From CASFRF01 sp031549345 (GTDB lineage Bacteria > Verrucomicrobiota > Lentisphaeria > Victivallales > Victivallaceae), in assembly GCA_031549345.1 (NCBI GenBank), contig JAVBPY010000019.1:1-64000 (forward strand): 64,000 nt of DNA. The letters are read 5' to 3'. A program made the position numbers and the translations under genes. The notes beneath the pieces were generated by a model. The model was not told the origin of the DNA and searched no databases. It saw only the letters and a list, made by a program, of their open reading frames with translations. Positions 51,805-60,553 of this stretch are shown here, piece after piece; the stretch's first letter is position 1, and the number at the start of each line of letters is the position of its first letter.

Positions 51805-51995
51805 TGCAACCCAATTGCAACCACGATTCTGAGGGTAAACTGCAACCCGCCAAGCAGACGAATTTCCAAAAACTGCAACCATGCGGAAAACTGGTCCATC
51901 CCGGTTCGATTCCGCGCTTCCCGCTGAGCTCAAATAAATAAAGCAAGGTTCGATTCAAGGACAGAAAATACCCCTGGTTGCAGTTAATTGCAACC
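51805..51995. repeat. cluster of TGCAACC heptamers
   Basis: Five direct copies of TGCAACC begin at 51805, 51816, 51841, 51874 and 51989, and one inverted copy (GGTTGCA) begins at 51976; four belong to the longer AACTGCAACC. They sit between tRNA-Thr and the first island gene. A regulatory or recombinase arm-site array is possible. Confidence 0.55.
51903..51925 (+). other. tRNA 3'-end-like fragment (possible old attachment site)
   Basis: GGTTCGATTCCGCG followed by CTTCCCG has the layout of a tRNA T-loop, 3' T-stem and 3' acceptor strand, but the 5' half of the T-stem and the rest of a tRNA are missing. The related GGTTCGATTC recurs at 51947-51956, and GTTCGATTC is in tRNA-Thr itself (51662-51670). 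Confidence 0.3.
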
Positions 51996-52000
51996 AGGGG
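51971..52000 (-). terminator. terminator of the Pif1-like helicase gene
   Basis: CCCCTGGTTGCA and TGCAACCAGGGG form a perfect 12-bp stem with a six-base loop, 15 bases after the helicase stop on the minus strand, followed there by TATTTTCTG. Confidence 0.75.
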
Positions 52001-52015
52001 TGACGGAGAAAACGG

Positions 52016-53653
52016 TCATGCCGCGCGGAAAACAAAGATTTTCAAGTTCAAAAAAGCAGAAACCAGCTTACTATATTCCCATTCGTTGAGGCAGCCATTT
52101 TTATCAAGTATCCTCAAATAAAGGCGGATCTGTCTGAGCATCGTACGCTCTCGATCGGATAAGATGCGCTGAGGCGGTTGTTCGCCACGCCGTTGTCGCT
52201 TCAGGTGGACTTCACATGTCTCCTTCAGCCAACAGAGCAATGGAATTTTTTCGCCGTATTGAATATCGCTTCGCGGGAATGCAAACGGAAATATTGCGTC
52301 GCCGAAGCGTTCCCGTTCCTGCTGGAGTGTATCGAGAAACAGCTCCTCCGAATACTCCCAGATATCGTACATCCGGATGATTTCCGGATCGCAAAGTGCG
52401 TGGTCAATGGAAGCGGTCAGATAAACGCCTTCCAACGACCGGCAGCGGGAAAGCGCAGTATAGAGCTGTCCAGGTTGAAAACATCCGCGAGGCGAAATCA
52501 CAGCCTGCTCCAGCGTCATCCCCTGAGCCTTGTGTATCGTGACTGCGTAGGCCGGAATCAACGGAATCTGTCGAAAATGCCCGTCTTCTTTTGAACAGAG
52601 GACATCCGCGCCATCCTCATCCTGTTCCAGCCGGTAAGAAAAGTGGGGGTAGCAAGCCGCCGTGACGGAAACCTCTTCTCCGTTCGCGAGCCGGACGCAG
52701 GCTTCCGTCTGATTGACGGAAACGATCTGACCATATTCGCCGTTTTTATAGAGAAACAACCCATCATCGAGGCGTTCGTTTTTTGTAAACATGACGCGTT
52801 CGCCTGGATACAATAAGACTGTCTCATCCAGAGGGTAGTCGCTCTCGGGAAAGTTCCCGGAAATACGCGCTTGAAATTCAACAGGTTCCGTTCCCAATCC
52901 GGCAAGCGCCAGGTCATTGACCTTCTTGGCTTCTTTTCGGGTTGCGCACAGCCGGGTGATGGAGTCAGACAGCGGCTCTATCGGGTACACACGCTGATCC
53001 AGCAGTCCCTTGGTATTGGAGTCGACGATTCCATAGCGAACCCGGTTGAGGAGACCGATAAAAGCCGGATCATTTTGCCTCATAACCGTCTTCAAACAGA
53101 TCACCTGAAAAAAAGATTCCCGCCAAAGCGGCCCTTGGTAAACGAATTTCCCTCCATATTTCTCCCTCAAATACTCTTCAACCGGAATTCCACCGATTGG
53201 TTTCACGATGGGCGGCAGCTGGAACAAATCGCCGACCAGTACAATTTGTTTTCCGCCGAACGGTTTCGCGTGATCCTCCGGCAAGGCGCACTGCCGCAGC
53301 CGCTGATCGACACAGGCAAAGAGATCGCTCCGCAGCATGGAGACTTCATCGATGACGATGACAGAGGCCATCTGAAGCATTTTGATGCGTTCCGTGTCCG
53401 TCAACGGCGTCATACTGTCCGGCGCATAAATATCAGCAGCCGGAATGCCGAAGAAATGATGAATCGTTTCCCCCTTAAGCGCCCCCGCGGCAAGCGCCGT
53501 AGGAGCCAGAAAAATCATATTCTTATTTTCCTTCTGAAACTCCCGAATCACAGTCGTCTTCCCCGTTCCGGCCTTCCCCGTCAAAAAGAAGTTTTTCCCA
53601 CTTCGCAAAAAACAAAGAGCCATCTTCTGCTCGTCATTCAAATCGAATTTCAT
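52016..53653 (-). CDS. Pif1/RecD-like SF1 DNA helicase
   Basis: This is a 545-residue helicase. Walker A is TGKAGTGKTTVIREF (motif I), then AGALKGETIHHFFG (Ia), VIVIDEVSMLRSDLF (II), VLVGDLFQLPPI (III), VICLKTVMRQNDPAF (IV), VTIHKAQGMTLEQAVI (V) and LYTALSRCRSLEGVYL (VI). A short C-terminal helical tail follows. Such stand-alone Pif1-like proteins occur on many mobile islands and may assist replication or recombination. The ATG at 53653 has AAAGGA upstream and begins MKFDLNDEQKMAL; a longer in-frame reading to 53791 has no ribosome site. Confidence 0.9.
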   Translation of the reverse strand: MKFDLNDEQKMALCFLRSGKNFFLTGKAGTGKTTVIREFQKENKNMIFLAPTALAAGALKGETIHHFFGIPAADIYAPDSMTPLTDTERIKMLQMASVIVIDEVSMLRSDLFACVDQRLRQCALPEDHAKPFGGKQIVLVGDLFQLPPIVKPIGGIPVEEYLREKYGGKFVYQGPLWRESFFQVICLKTVMRQNDPAFIGLLNRVRYGIVDSNTKGLLDQRVYPIEPLSDSITRLCATRKEAKKVNDLALAGLGTEPVEFQARISGNFPESDYPLDETVLLYPGERVMFTKNERLDDGLFLYKNGEYGQIVSVNQTEACVRLANGEEVSVTAACYPHFSYRLEQDEDGADVLCSKEDGHFRQIPLIPAYAVTIHKAQGMTLEQAVISPRGCFQPGQLYTALSRCRSLEGVYLTASIDHALCDPEIIRMYDIWEYSEELFLDTLQQERERFGDAIFPFAFPRSDIQYGEKIPLLCWLKETCEVHLKRQRRGEQPPQRILSDRERTMLRQIRLYLRILDKNGCLNEWEYSKLVSAFLNLKIFVFRAA

Positions 53654-53793
53654 AGCCGTGTGTCCTTTCTTGAAATCGAGAAAAAATACACCCGGAATAA
53701 AATAAATCAAGTAAGTGTTTTGCAGTGAGTATCTTGCGGCAATAAAACAATGAGGACGTGTGAGATTCTGTGAGATTAAAAAATCTTTCATAT

Positions 53794-53838
53794 TTTTTTA
53801 GGTTTGTAATGCGATAAGCACATCACAAGCCTAAAAAA
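53794..53838. repeat. long inverted repeat in the helicase-hipB divergent gap
   Basis: TTTTTTAGGTTTGT (53794-53807) pairs with ACAAGCCTAAAAAA (53825-53838), 14 bp with one G-T pair, around a 17-base loop. It has T-runs on both strands like a bidirectional terminator, yet lies upstream of both flanking genes. Just to the left, TGTGAGATT is directly repeated (near 53759 and 53769). Confidence 0.6.
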
Positions 53839-53869
53839 TGATGCTTTGACAATATTTTTATCTATTGCA

Positions 53870-53889
53870 ATGTCATATATAATTGACAT
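53870..53889 (+). promoter_or_regulatory. HipB-type operator candidate
   Basis: ATGTCA, eight bases, TGACAT: half-sites of six bases with an 8-base spacer, the architecture known for HipB operators (though the known E. coli sequence differs). It covers the -35 of the hipBA promoter, fitting autorepression. Confidence 0.55.
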
Positions 53890-53911
53890 CTGTTGCTGTT
53901 TGTGCTAATGT
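53883..53911 (+). promoter_or_regulatory. predicted promoter of hipBA
   Basis: A perfect TTGACA, 17 bases, TAATGT, about 30 bases before the hipB start; overlapped by the operator dyad. Confidence 0.6.
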
Positions 53912-53940
53912 AAATAGACAAAGTTCAGGAGGCTCATCTA

Positions 53941-54260
53941 TGGCGAAACAAACTCCGGTGTTATTTCCGAAGACGGTTGATATGCTGCAGGAATTCGGTG
54001 AGAATCTGCGGCTGGCTCGTTTGCGGCGCAACGTTACTTCCGCGCTTCAGGCCGAACGGGCCGGAATCAGTCGCGCGACCTTATCGCAGATCGAAAAAGG
54101 TTCGCCTTCCGTCTCGCTCGGCAGCTACGTACAGGTGCTGGTCACCCTCGGGTTGGAGAAAGACCTGTTGAAGGTCGCCGCCGATGACGAACTCGGGCGC
54201 AAGCTGCAGGATGCGGGGCTGTCCGTCCGCAAGCGGGTGGTCCAGAAGAGGAACAAATGA
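53941..54260 (+). CDS. hipB: HipB-like XRE-family antitoxin/regulator
   Basis: This is a 106-residue protein with a helix-turn-helix at about 22-80: NLRLARLRRNVTSALQAERA, GISRATLSQIEKGSPSVSLG, SYVQVLVTLGLEKDLL. The C-terminal tail (RKLQDAGLSVRKRVVQKRNK) is basic. HipB binds operator DNA and neutralises the HipA kinase. CAGGAGG is 8 bases before the ATG. The ATG of hipA overlaps its stop (ATGA). An upstream in-frame start at 53883 would lie in the promoter and is rejected. Confidence 0.88.
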
Positions 54261-55522
54261 ATATGGAACGCAAAACCGTTTATGTTTACAGTGACTGGCA
54301 CGCCGATGGCTCCCCCCAGTTGATGGGAGAATTGCAGATTCAGGCGGTTCGCCGGAAAGAAATCTTCTCGTTCGAGTTCAACCCGACCTGGCTGAAATCG
54401 AACGATACGCGAATTCTCGATCCCGACCTTCAGTTGTACGCCGGTCCGCAGTACTCGGCCGGGGATAAGAACAACTTCGGCCTATTTCTCGATTCCTCCC
54501 CTGACCGCTGGGGGCGTCAGCTGATGCGACGGCGCGAAGCAATCCGGGCGCGTAAAGAAGACCGTTCGCCGTTGCTGCTACAGGAATCCGATTATCTGTT
54601 GGGTGTCTACGACGAAACCAGAATGGGGGCGATCCGCTTCAAGTTGGAACCCACCGGGGAGTTCGTGAACAGTGACCGCACAATGGCGGCTCCGCCCTGG
54701 GCCAGTTTGCGGGAACTGGAAGCCGCCAGCCGCAATTATGAGGATGAGTCGCAATCTGACGACGAACACGAAAAATGGCTGGCGATGCTGATCGCGCCTG
54801 GCTCCTCACTGGGCGGGGCGCGTCCAAAGGCAAATGTGCTTGACCCGGAAGGCAACCTCTGGATCGCCAAGTTCCCAAGCAAAGCGGATTCCTCCGATAT
54901 CGCCGCCTGGGAAATGGTCGTTCACCAGCTGGCGCTGCAAGTCGGCCTCCGCCTTCCTGAATGCCGCCTGGAGAAGTTTTCCAAAAACGGTTCAACCTTC
55001 CTGGCCAAGCGCTTCGACCGCAACGGCAATCACCGAATCCATTTCGCCTCAGCCATGACGCTGCTCGGTAAAACCGATGGAGCCGATTACCAAGATGGAA
55101 CCAGCTATCTCGACATCGCCAAATTCATCATGCAACACGGAGCGCAACCGGACGCCGACCTGCAGGAGCTTTGGAAACGAATCGTCTTCAGCATCGCGGT
55201 CAAGAACACCGATGACCACCTCCGAAACCACGGCTTCCTGCTGACACCCCAAGGCTGGACCCTCTCCCCCGCCTACGACATCAATCCCAACCCGGACGGC
55301 ACCGGCCTCTCTCTCAACATTTCAGAAAACGACAACGCGCTCGATTTCAACCTCGCGCGAGAAGTCGTACCCCACTTTCGCGTCTCTGCTACAGCCGCCG
55401 AGTCCTTTATCAATCGAACCCAAGAATACGTCTCTAGCTGGCGTAAAATTGCTGACCGCTACGCTCTCAGCCGTTCCGCTCAGGATGATATATCTTCGAC
55501 ATTCTGTCTGCTGGATATGTAA
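54257..55522 (+). CDS. hipA: HipA-family Ser/Thr kinase toxin
   Basis: This is a 421-residue protein. The N-terminal HipA_N domain (about 1-110) has GLFLDSSPDRWGRQLMRRRE. The kinase domain follows with the ATP-loop APGSSLGGARPKANVLD, Lys in NLWIAKFPSK, catalytic Asp in KNTDDHLRNHGFLL and the metal motif LSPAYDINPNPDGT. HipA phosphorylates glutamyl-tRNA synthetase in E. coli and arrests growth; short HipA-like (HipT) variants hit other synthetases. Here the length is near that of E. coli HipA. It acts with HipB as a toxin-antitoxin pair that stabilises the island or aborts infection. Confidence 0.88.
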   Translation: MNMERKTVYVYSDWHADGSPQLMGELQIQAVRRKEIFSFEFNPTWLKSNDTRILDPDLQLYAGPQYSAGDKNNFGLFLDSSPDRWGRQLMRRREAIRARKEDRSPLLLQESDYLLGVYDETRMGAIRFKLEPTGEFVNSDRTMAAPPWASLRELEAASRNYEDESQSDDEHEKWLAMLIAPGSSLGGARPKANVLDPEGNLWIAKFPSKADSSDIAAWEMVVHQLALQVGLRLPECRLEKFSKNGSTFLAKRFDRNGNHRIHFASAMTLLGKTDGADYQDGTSYLDIAKFIMQHGAQPDADLQELWKRIVFSIAVKNTDDHLRNHGFLLTPQGWTLSPAYDINPNPDGTGLSLNISENDNALDFNLAREVVPHFRVSATAAESFINRTQEYVSSWRKIADRYALSRSAQDDISSTFCLLDM

Positions 55523-55613
55523 ATTTTACGTTAATTATTCGAAAAGTTTCAAGTGGCAATTTGTGTGAATAAATCAAGGAATGAGGTATGCTTAGTCAAT
55601 ATATTGGGTTGCA

Positions 55614-55642
55614 TTGACTCGTTATGCGGTATACATTATACA
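55614..55642 (+). promoter_or_regulatory. predicted promoter of the methylase-nuclease-helicase operon
   Basis: TTGACT, 17 bases, TATACA in an AT-rich gap; about 90 bases before the methylase ATG. Confidence 0.5.
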
Positions 55643-55734
55643 TAGTCGTGGAAGGCTCTACAATAGCGAAGACTCTATTTCAAGCAAAGCTATTTGATGC
55701 TTTCCGAACAGATGTGAAGGGCGAATGATTTCTC

Positions 55735-57909
55735 ATGACTAAATCAGATATAATAAATAAAATTATTAATGATAATGACAGTGTGCCCTTCTGTGGTTGG
55801 CCTAGTTATACTTTACTAGAAGCGGGTAATATCCCCATCATTCAAATAGCTGAGCTGGCTTTGCGTGAAGGGCAAAGTTCGAATCCTCTTTATAGAGTTC
55901 ATCGGTGGTTTGCTCGACGTGTTGGTTCTCAATTTCGCTCTATTCTTACCGCATTGACACTTTCGCCTGAAAAGGCGAATGATTTTTGGAATACCTACTT
56001 TGGGCATACTTCCGTTAATGGAGCAGTCATCCTTGATCCGTTTATTGGCGGGGGAACAAGCATGGTGGAATCCATGCGTTGCAACGCTCAAGTGATTGGT
56101 TTTGATGTTGACCCTGTTGCAACTTTTATTACCCGCTTTGAATTGATTGCTTCCTGTTTCAAAGAGCATTACCCTGAAATCGAACAGGTTTGCCATGAGG
56201 TCTCTCGCCTCATTGTCCCTTTGCACCGAACAGTCGTGAGTGGCACAGAAAGAGATGTTCTTCATCATTTTTGGGTTCAGGTGAAACAATGTCCAAATTG
56301 TCAAAGAGATGTAGAACTTCACCCTCATTTTCAACTGGCTTATTCGAAAGAGAAGCGGCTGCAATGGGTATTTTGCAAAGATTGCCATGCTATCCATGAG
56401 TTGCCAATTTCACGAAAAACATTGCGTTGTCACTGTGAAGCCTATACCAGGATCCATGAGGGAACACACAATGATGGCATTATGACTTGTCTTGCGTGCG
56501 GGGCTTCTCAAAGAATTGCCAATGATGAGGTTGAGAATCTTGAACCTCCTCAATGGAAGTTGTTTGCTCAAGAGTATCTGGTTGGTATAGGCAAGAGTTG
56601 TTCTCGACACTTCAAACGCGTAGAAGAGACGGATCAAGTTTTATATGACCAGGCGACACAGGCACTTCAAATGCTTGGCAATGATGTACTCATGCCCAAT
56701 AGAAATATTCCTCATGAAGGGCGCTCAGACGGGCGACCGTTGATTCATGGAATCCGGCAATACTCAGATTTTTTCAATAATAGACAGAAGCTTCATTTGC
56801 ATCTTCTTGCGTCGGCCATTCGTCGAGTAGAAAACAATGAAGCTAGGCGTTGTTTGGAATTGGCTTTTAGCGAACATCTTACCACGAATTGCATGTATAC
56901 GGGTTATGCGTTTGGTTATCGCAGAACCAGTCCAATGTTTTCTATTCATTCGTATAGGCATATTACCCGTCCTGTTGAACTGAATCCTTGGCTGGAAGGT
57001 GTTGGACGGGGAACATTCCCCAACGCGATCCGAAAAATATCGAAGGCGATTACCTTCGCAAAAACACCTGAGGATTTGCATCCAGATGGAGGCAAAGTCG
57101 TTTATGAGAATGGCTTGAAACGCGAACAGATCATTGGGACTGTAGCAGATGTATTAGCCAACAAAGCAACAATCGCGATTGAAACACAATCTTCTGAAAA
57201 CTTGCATCTGCTTCCGAACGACTCTGTAGATCTTGTGTTGACTGATCCGCCTTACTTCGACAATTTAAGTTATTCGGAGCTCTCAGACTTCTATTTAGCT
57301 TGGCATCAGGTCTTGGGGATCGCGCCTCCTCCGTATGATGACAATACGACTTCAGCTCCAATTCTTCAAAACCTTGCTGTGGCACAACGGTCAGAGGAAG
57401 CTATTAGAGAATATCAGGAGCGACTTCAATTGATTTTTGCTGAATGCAAACGCGTCCTTAAACCGGCTGGAATCTGTGTGTTCACCTATCATCATAAACT
57501 GGCTGTGGCATGGCATTCCCTTGGAACGGCACTTCTTCATTCGGGGCTTTCAATAACTAAGGTTTTACCCATGCGAGGAGAAGGGCAAGGAGGCCTCCAC
57601 ACTTATGAGGGTACCATCAAGTGGGATGCAGTACTGGTTTGTCGCAAAGAACGAAATATGAGCCCGGAGGGCGTTCCAATCATCAGTTCGGCCTCTCTTG
57701 AAGAAGCTCTTCTGGAAGCAAATGCCTATTGGGGTAACTTATCCTCTCATAAGCGGATCGGATTTAAGATTCCGGACTTTATTAACTTGGCTCGAGCATT
57801 GATTGTCAGCAAGAGTTTTTTAGGGCAAGCCGATACCAATACTCAATTGATGTCGAATGCATTGAAAAATATACCACACCCGGAGAGTTATGATGGCAAA
57901 ACTCGATAA
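55735..57909 (+). CDS. Zn-ribbon DNA methyltransferase (DUF1156/COG1743-like)
   Basis: This is a 724-residue protein. The N-terminal part has SNPLYRVHRWFARRVGSQFR, similar to the WWARRP region of DUF1156 methylases, then the SAM-binding motif VILDPFIGGGTSMVES (about 98-113) and IGFDVDPVATF. A zinc-ribbon insert (about 186-265) shows CPNC, FCKDC, CHC and CLAC. Motif IV is LVLTDPPYFDNLSYSEL (DPPY about 503), N6-adenine/N4-cytosine type. A final GEGQGGLHTYEGTIKWDAV resembles the family end. It would mark host DNA. The last 20 bases overlap the nuclease gene. It is AT-richer than the chromosome to the left. Confidence 0.85.
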   Translation: MTKSDIINKIINDNDSVPFCGWPSYTLLEAGNIPIIQIAELALREGQSSNPLYRVHRWFARRVGSQFRSILTALTLSPEKANDFWNTYFGHTSVNGAVILDPFIGGGTSMVESMRCNAQVIGFDVDPVATFITRFELIASCFKEHYPEIEQVCHEVSRLIVPLHRTVVSGTERDVLHHFWVQVKQCPNCQRDVELHPHFQLAYSKEKRLQWVFCKDCHAIHELPISRKTLRCHCEAYTRIHEGTHNDGIMTCLACGASQRIANDEVENLEPPQWKLFAQEYLVGIGKSCSRHFKRVEETDQVLYDQATQALQMLGNDVLMPNRNIPHEGRSDGRPLIHGIRQYSDFFNNRQKLHLHLLASAIRRVENNEARRCLELAFSEHLTTNCMYTGYAFGYRRTSPMFSIHSYRHITRPVELNPWLEGVGRGTFPNAIRKISKAITFAKTPEDLHPDGGKVVYENGLKREQIIGTVADVLANKATIAIETQSSENLHLLPNDSVDLVLTDPPYFDNLSYSELSDFYLAWHQVLGIAPPPYDDNTTSAPILQNLAVAQRSEEAIREYQERLQLIFAECKRVLKPAGICVFTYHHKLAVAWHSLGTALLHSGLSITKVLPMRGEGQGGLHTYEGTIKWDAVLVCRKERNMSPEGVPIISSASLEEALLEANAYWGNLSSHKRIGFKIPDFINLARALIVSKSFLGQADTNTQLMSNALKNIPHPESYDGKTR

Positions 57910-60553
57910 AGGAACATTAGCTCTTACATTTAAATTTGACTGTGATCGCTTCCTTCGGTTTCGATTGGCCAGCGATGCAGAAAGGGATTCTCTTGGCATC
58001 TCCGGCGAAACTTATAAACGTCCTGGTATTGAACTTATCAAAGCAGCAGGGCGGCGATGGGAAGCTGATAAGTATCAAGACCTTATTGATACCTATGGGG
58101 CAGGAAATGTCGAATATCTTCTAGAAGATGAAATTGATGAGTTTTTGGGACGTAAGCCTTTCAAAAAGATTCAGAACCTTTTTGATATACTTCGACGCCA
58201 AACACCTCCGCAGGCAATAATTGAAGCGGAATTCACGGTGCCAACGAACATTACTGCAGGTCTTCAAAAGGCATATGACGATTTTGGGCTTGACTCAGTA
58301 AGAGTGCGTCCGGATATCCTTTGGATTCGTCCTGGTGGTACAGGCGCGCCATTGATAGGCAATGGAAATATACCCGAGTTTGAGATCCATATCGTTGATG
58401 TAAAGATGGCTGCCGAACCCTCTCTACGGCATTTTACAGAGGTTACCTACTATGCTTTAGCCTTGGCTACAGCTATTCAGCAAGAAGGGTTAAGCGGCAG
58501 ATATGCCGTTTCGGCAGAAGGTACCATTTGGCCAGGAAGTCACGATATCAACGCTTTTAGGAACTTGGTCCAACTTTATCAGGCCACGGGAGCCGCAGAC
58601 CCGGTTGCAGAGGCTCTCAATGAGACGCTGATTCGGGTTCCGTATGAAGTCTATGAAGTCCATGTCAAGCAGTTTTTCGAAGATCGCCTTCTGCGAGTTT
58701 TGCAGACTAGAATGGAGGATGCCAGTTGGCATGTCGGACCCAAGTGTCAGCTTTGCGACTATGTTCGCTATTGTCGCGAGAAAGCATCTGAATGTGATCA
58801 TCTTTCCCGGTTGGCATGGCTCAATCAAGGACAAGCTGCACTGCTCCGTTCAAATGGCATCACCACTACAGCGGAACTCGCCAGAGCTGTAGCGGCTGAT
58901 GATGATCGATGGCAAGCCGTTATCGCTTCCAGTCACCAGCTACGGGCAGATGGACCGGCATTGGCAACTCGCGCCCGTTCTCTGACCGAAGCAACCCCAT
59001 TGTTGATCGAAGGACGACGTTGTGCGATGATTCCTGCTTGGACAGACCAAAGCATCTTTATCACGATTCATTTCGATCCTGGCTCTGGTATTTCGTTTGC
59101 CTTGGGGGCAACAAGGCTCTATTTCCCTCACGGCCGCGCCCCCGGCGATCGTCCAATAACGAACGAAAAGGTTTTTATTGTCGACCGCGTCGATGCGATG
59201 AACCCGGAAACTGAACGTGAAAGACTTAAGGAATTTGCAATTGTAGTTTCTGAGTGGCTAGAAGAGATTTCGAACATCAACGCGCATCTGCCTGCTCGCG
59301 ATCGCTTATCTTCGCATATCTTCTTCTGGGATATGTTGGAGGTGCGCCAGCTCAAACGTATGTTTGAACGCCACATGCAGCATTCCGATGTGATTGAATT
59401 AATCGAGATGCTTATCCGCTTCTTTCCACCAGACAACCTGTTACCTGATCCGGATGCTTTCAAATCCCAACCGGGAACAATCGTCAAGGAAGTTCTCCGA
59501 ATGCTCATTGGGCTACCGGTCGTCCACGATTACTCTCTTTTTGATGTAGCAAATAGCTTTTTCCCAAATATCCGGAGAGATGGTACCCCATATAAGTTCG
59601 ATTTGCCGTTTGGATTCGTTACCCCAATGAGCGACCAAATCCCTTTCGAGCGAGCGTATGAGCTTTGGCAGGATAAAATCTTCATCCGCCACTTCAACAA
59701 GCTTCATCCTACGGACCTGTCAAAATGGAGGCGTTATACCAGGGACGAACTCTATGATGACATCAAGTCGGCAACTAAGGTTCACTTGCAAGCTTTACAA
59801 CACATTGTCCGGAAACTGCGTGAGAATTACAAAGATCAGTTGGTGTTAAAAAAAAGCAGTTTTTCTGCCGCTGGATCATCTCAGGCAAACGTACCAGAGG
59901 CGGCAAGGAGTCTTATCGCTTTTGAGAAACTTAATGCTGCGTGTCAAGAAATGGAAAACCGAAATTCGCGTTCACTACCTGCAGAAGAGCGCGAAGCAAG
60001 GTTTTTTGCAATTCGGGGACTGACTTTGAAATCTCAAGCAGATGCTGATCTGATTATTAATGAGATTAAGTCTGCGAATCCTCAGTACCAATCAGATAAA
60101 CTCTATGTATTTGATTTTTCACCGACCAGCAGGGATACTCGAATTAAGGAAGGAGAGTTTACTGTTGCTTTATCCAATGAAAATCAATACAGCAATCTTG
60201 ATGAGCCTTGGTACAAACTGCGTGGTTTAGCATATTCTGCGGCGGAAGAACTGCTTGCCCGGCATGGTCTTACCGATGGTTGGATGATACGTAGACCGCT
60301 GGGTGCGTTGCTTCAGGTAACAGTTGTTCGCCTGGAAGCTATGCAGGATAATCCTTATGTGGTTCTTAAGCCAGGACATCAGGGCCTTTTCCTGTTTGCC
60401 GTTACTCAGGGACTTGTTACGTTTGACTCGCCGCTTATCCTCGATCCAATATATCGAGATTTTTCAAGTGATAGAATAGAACAGGTATTGAGAGTTATTG
60501 GGGGACAAGCTGCCCCCAGACGTATCAGGAGACGGAGGAGAACCAATGGTTGA
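57890..60553 (+). CDS. Cas4/Dna2-like Fe-S nuclease (PD-(D/E)XK) with C-terminal helicase-accessory region
   Basis: This is an 887-residue protein. The N-terminal RecB-like nuclease (about 5-310) has Cys18 in FKFDCDRFLRF, Glu near LIKAAGRRWEADKYQ, Asp142 in RVRPDILWIR, the D-x-K pair Asp170/Lys172 in EIHIVDVKMA, and Cys286, Cys289, Cys295 in CQLCDYVRYCREKASEC. One N-terminal plus three C-terminal cysteines is the 4Fe-4S layout of Cas4, AddB and Dna2. The middle (about 320-700) resembles the long region of TM0106/Dna2-type nucleases. The tail may be the helicase 1A edge. It overlaps the methylase by 20 bases and the helicase by 8, so it is a subunit of one complex. Confidence 0.78.
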   Translation: MMAKLDKGTLALTFKFDCDRFLRFRLASDAERDSLGISGETYKRPGIELIKAAGRRWEADKYQDLIDTYGAGNVEYLLEDEIDEFLGRKPFKKIQNLFDILRRQTPPQAIIEAEFTVPTNITAGLQKAYDDFGLDSVRVRPDILWIRPGGTGAPLIGNGNIPEFEIHIVDVKMAAEPSLRHFTEVTYYALALATAIQQEGLSGRYAVSAEGTIWPGSHDINAFRNLVQLYQATGAADPVAEALNETLIRVPYEVYEVHVKQFFEDRLLRVLQTRMEDASWHVGPKCQLCDYVRYCREKASECDHLSRLAWLNQGQAALLRSNGITTTAELARAVAADDDRWQAVIASSHQLRADGPALATRARSLTEATPLLIEGRRCAMIPAWTDQSIFITIHFDPGSGISFALGATRLYFPHGRAPGDRPITNEKVFIVDRVDAMNPETERERLKEFAIVVSEWLEEISNINAHLPARDRLSSHIFFWDMLEVRQLKRMFERHMQHSDVIELIEMLIRFFPPDNLLPDPDAFKSQPGTIVKEVLRMLIGLPVVHDYSLFDVANSFFPNIRRDGTPYKFDLPFGFVTPMSDQIPFERAYELWQDKIFIRHFNKLHPTDLSKWRRYTRDELYDDIKSATKVHLQALQHIVRKLRENYKDQLVLKKSSFSAAGSSQANVPEAARSLIAFEKLNAACQEMENRNSRSLPAEEREARFFAIRGLTLKSQADADLIINEIKSANPQYQSDKLYVFDFSPTSRDTRIKEGEFTVALSNENQYSNLDEPWYKLRGLAYSAAEELLARHGLTDGWMIRRPLGALLQVTVVRLEAMQDNPYVVLKPGHQGLFLFAVTQGLVTFDSPLILDPIYRDFSSDRIEQVLRVIGGQAAPRRIRRRRRTNG

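Noticed and set aside
51744..51941. Small frame with repeated KLQP
   Set aside because: The repeated residues are produced by the TGCAACC repeats and the GSIP segment by a tRNA T-arm-like sequence; not a gene.
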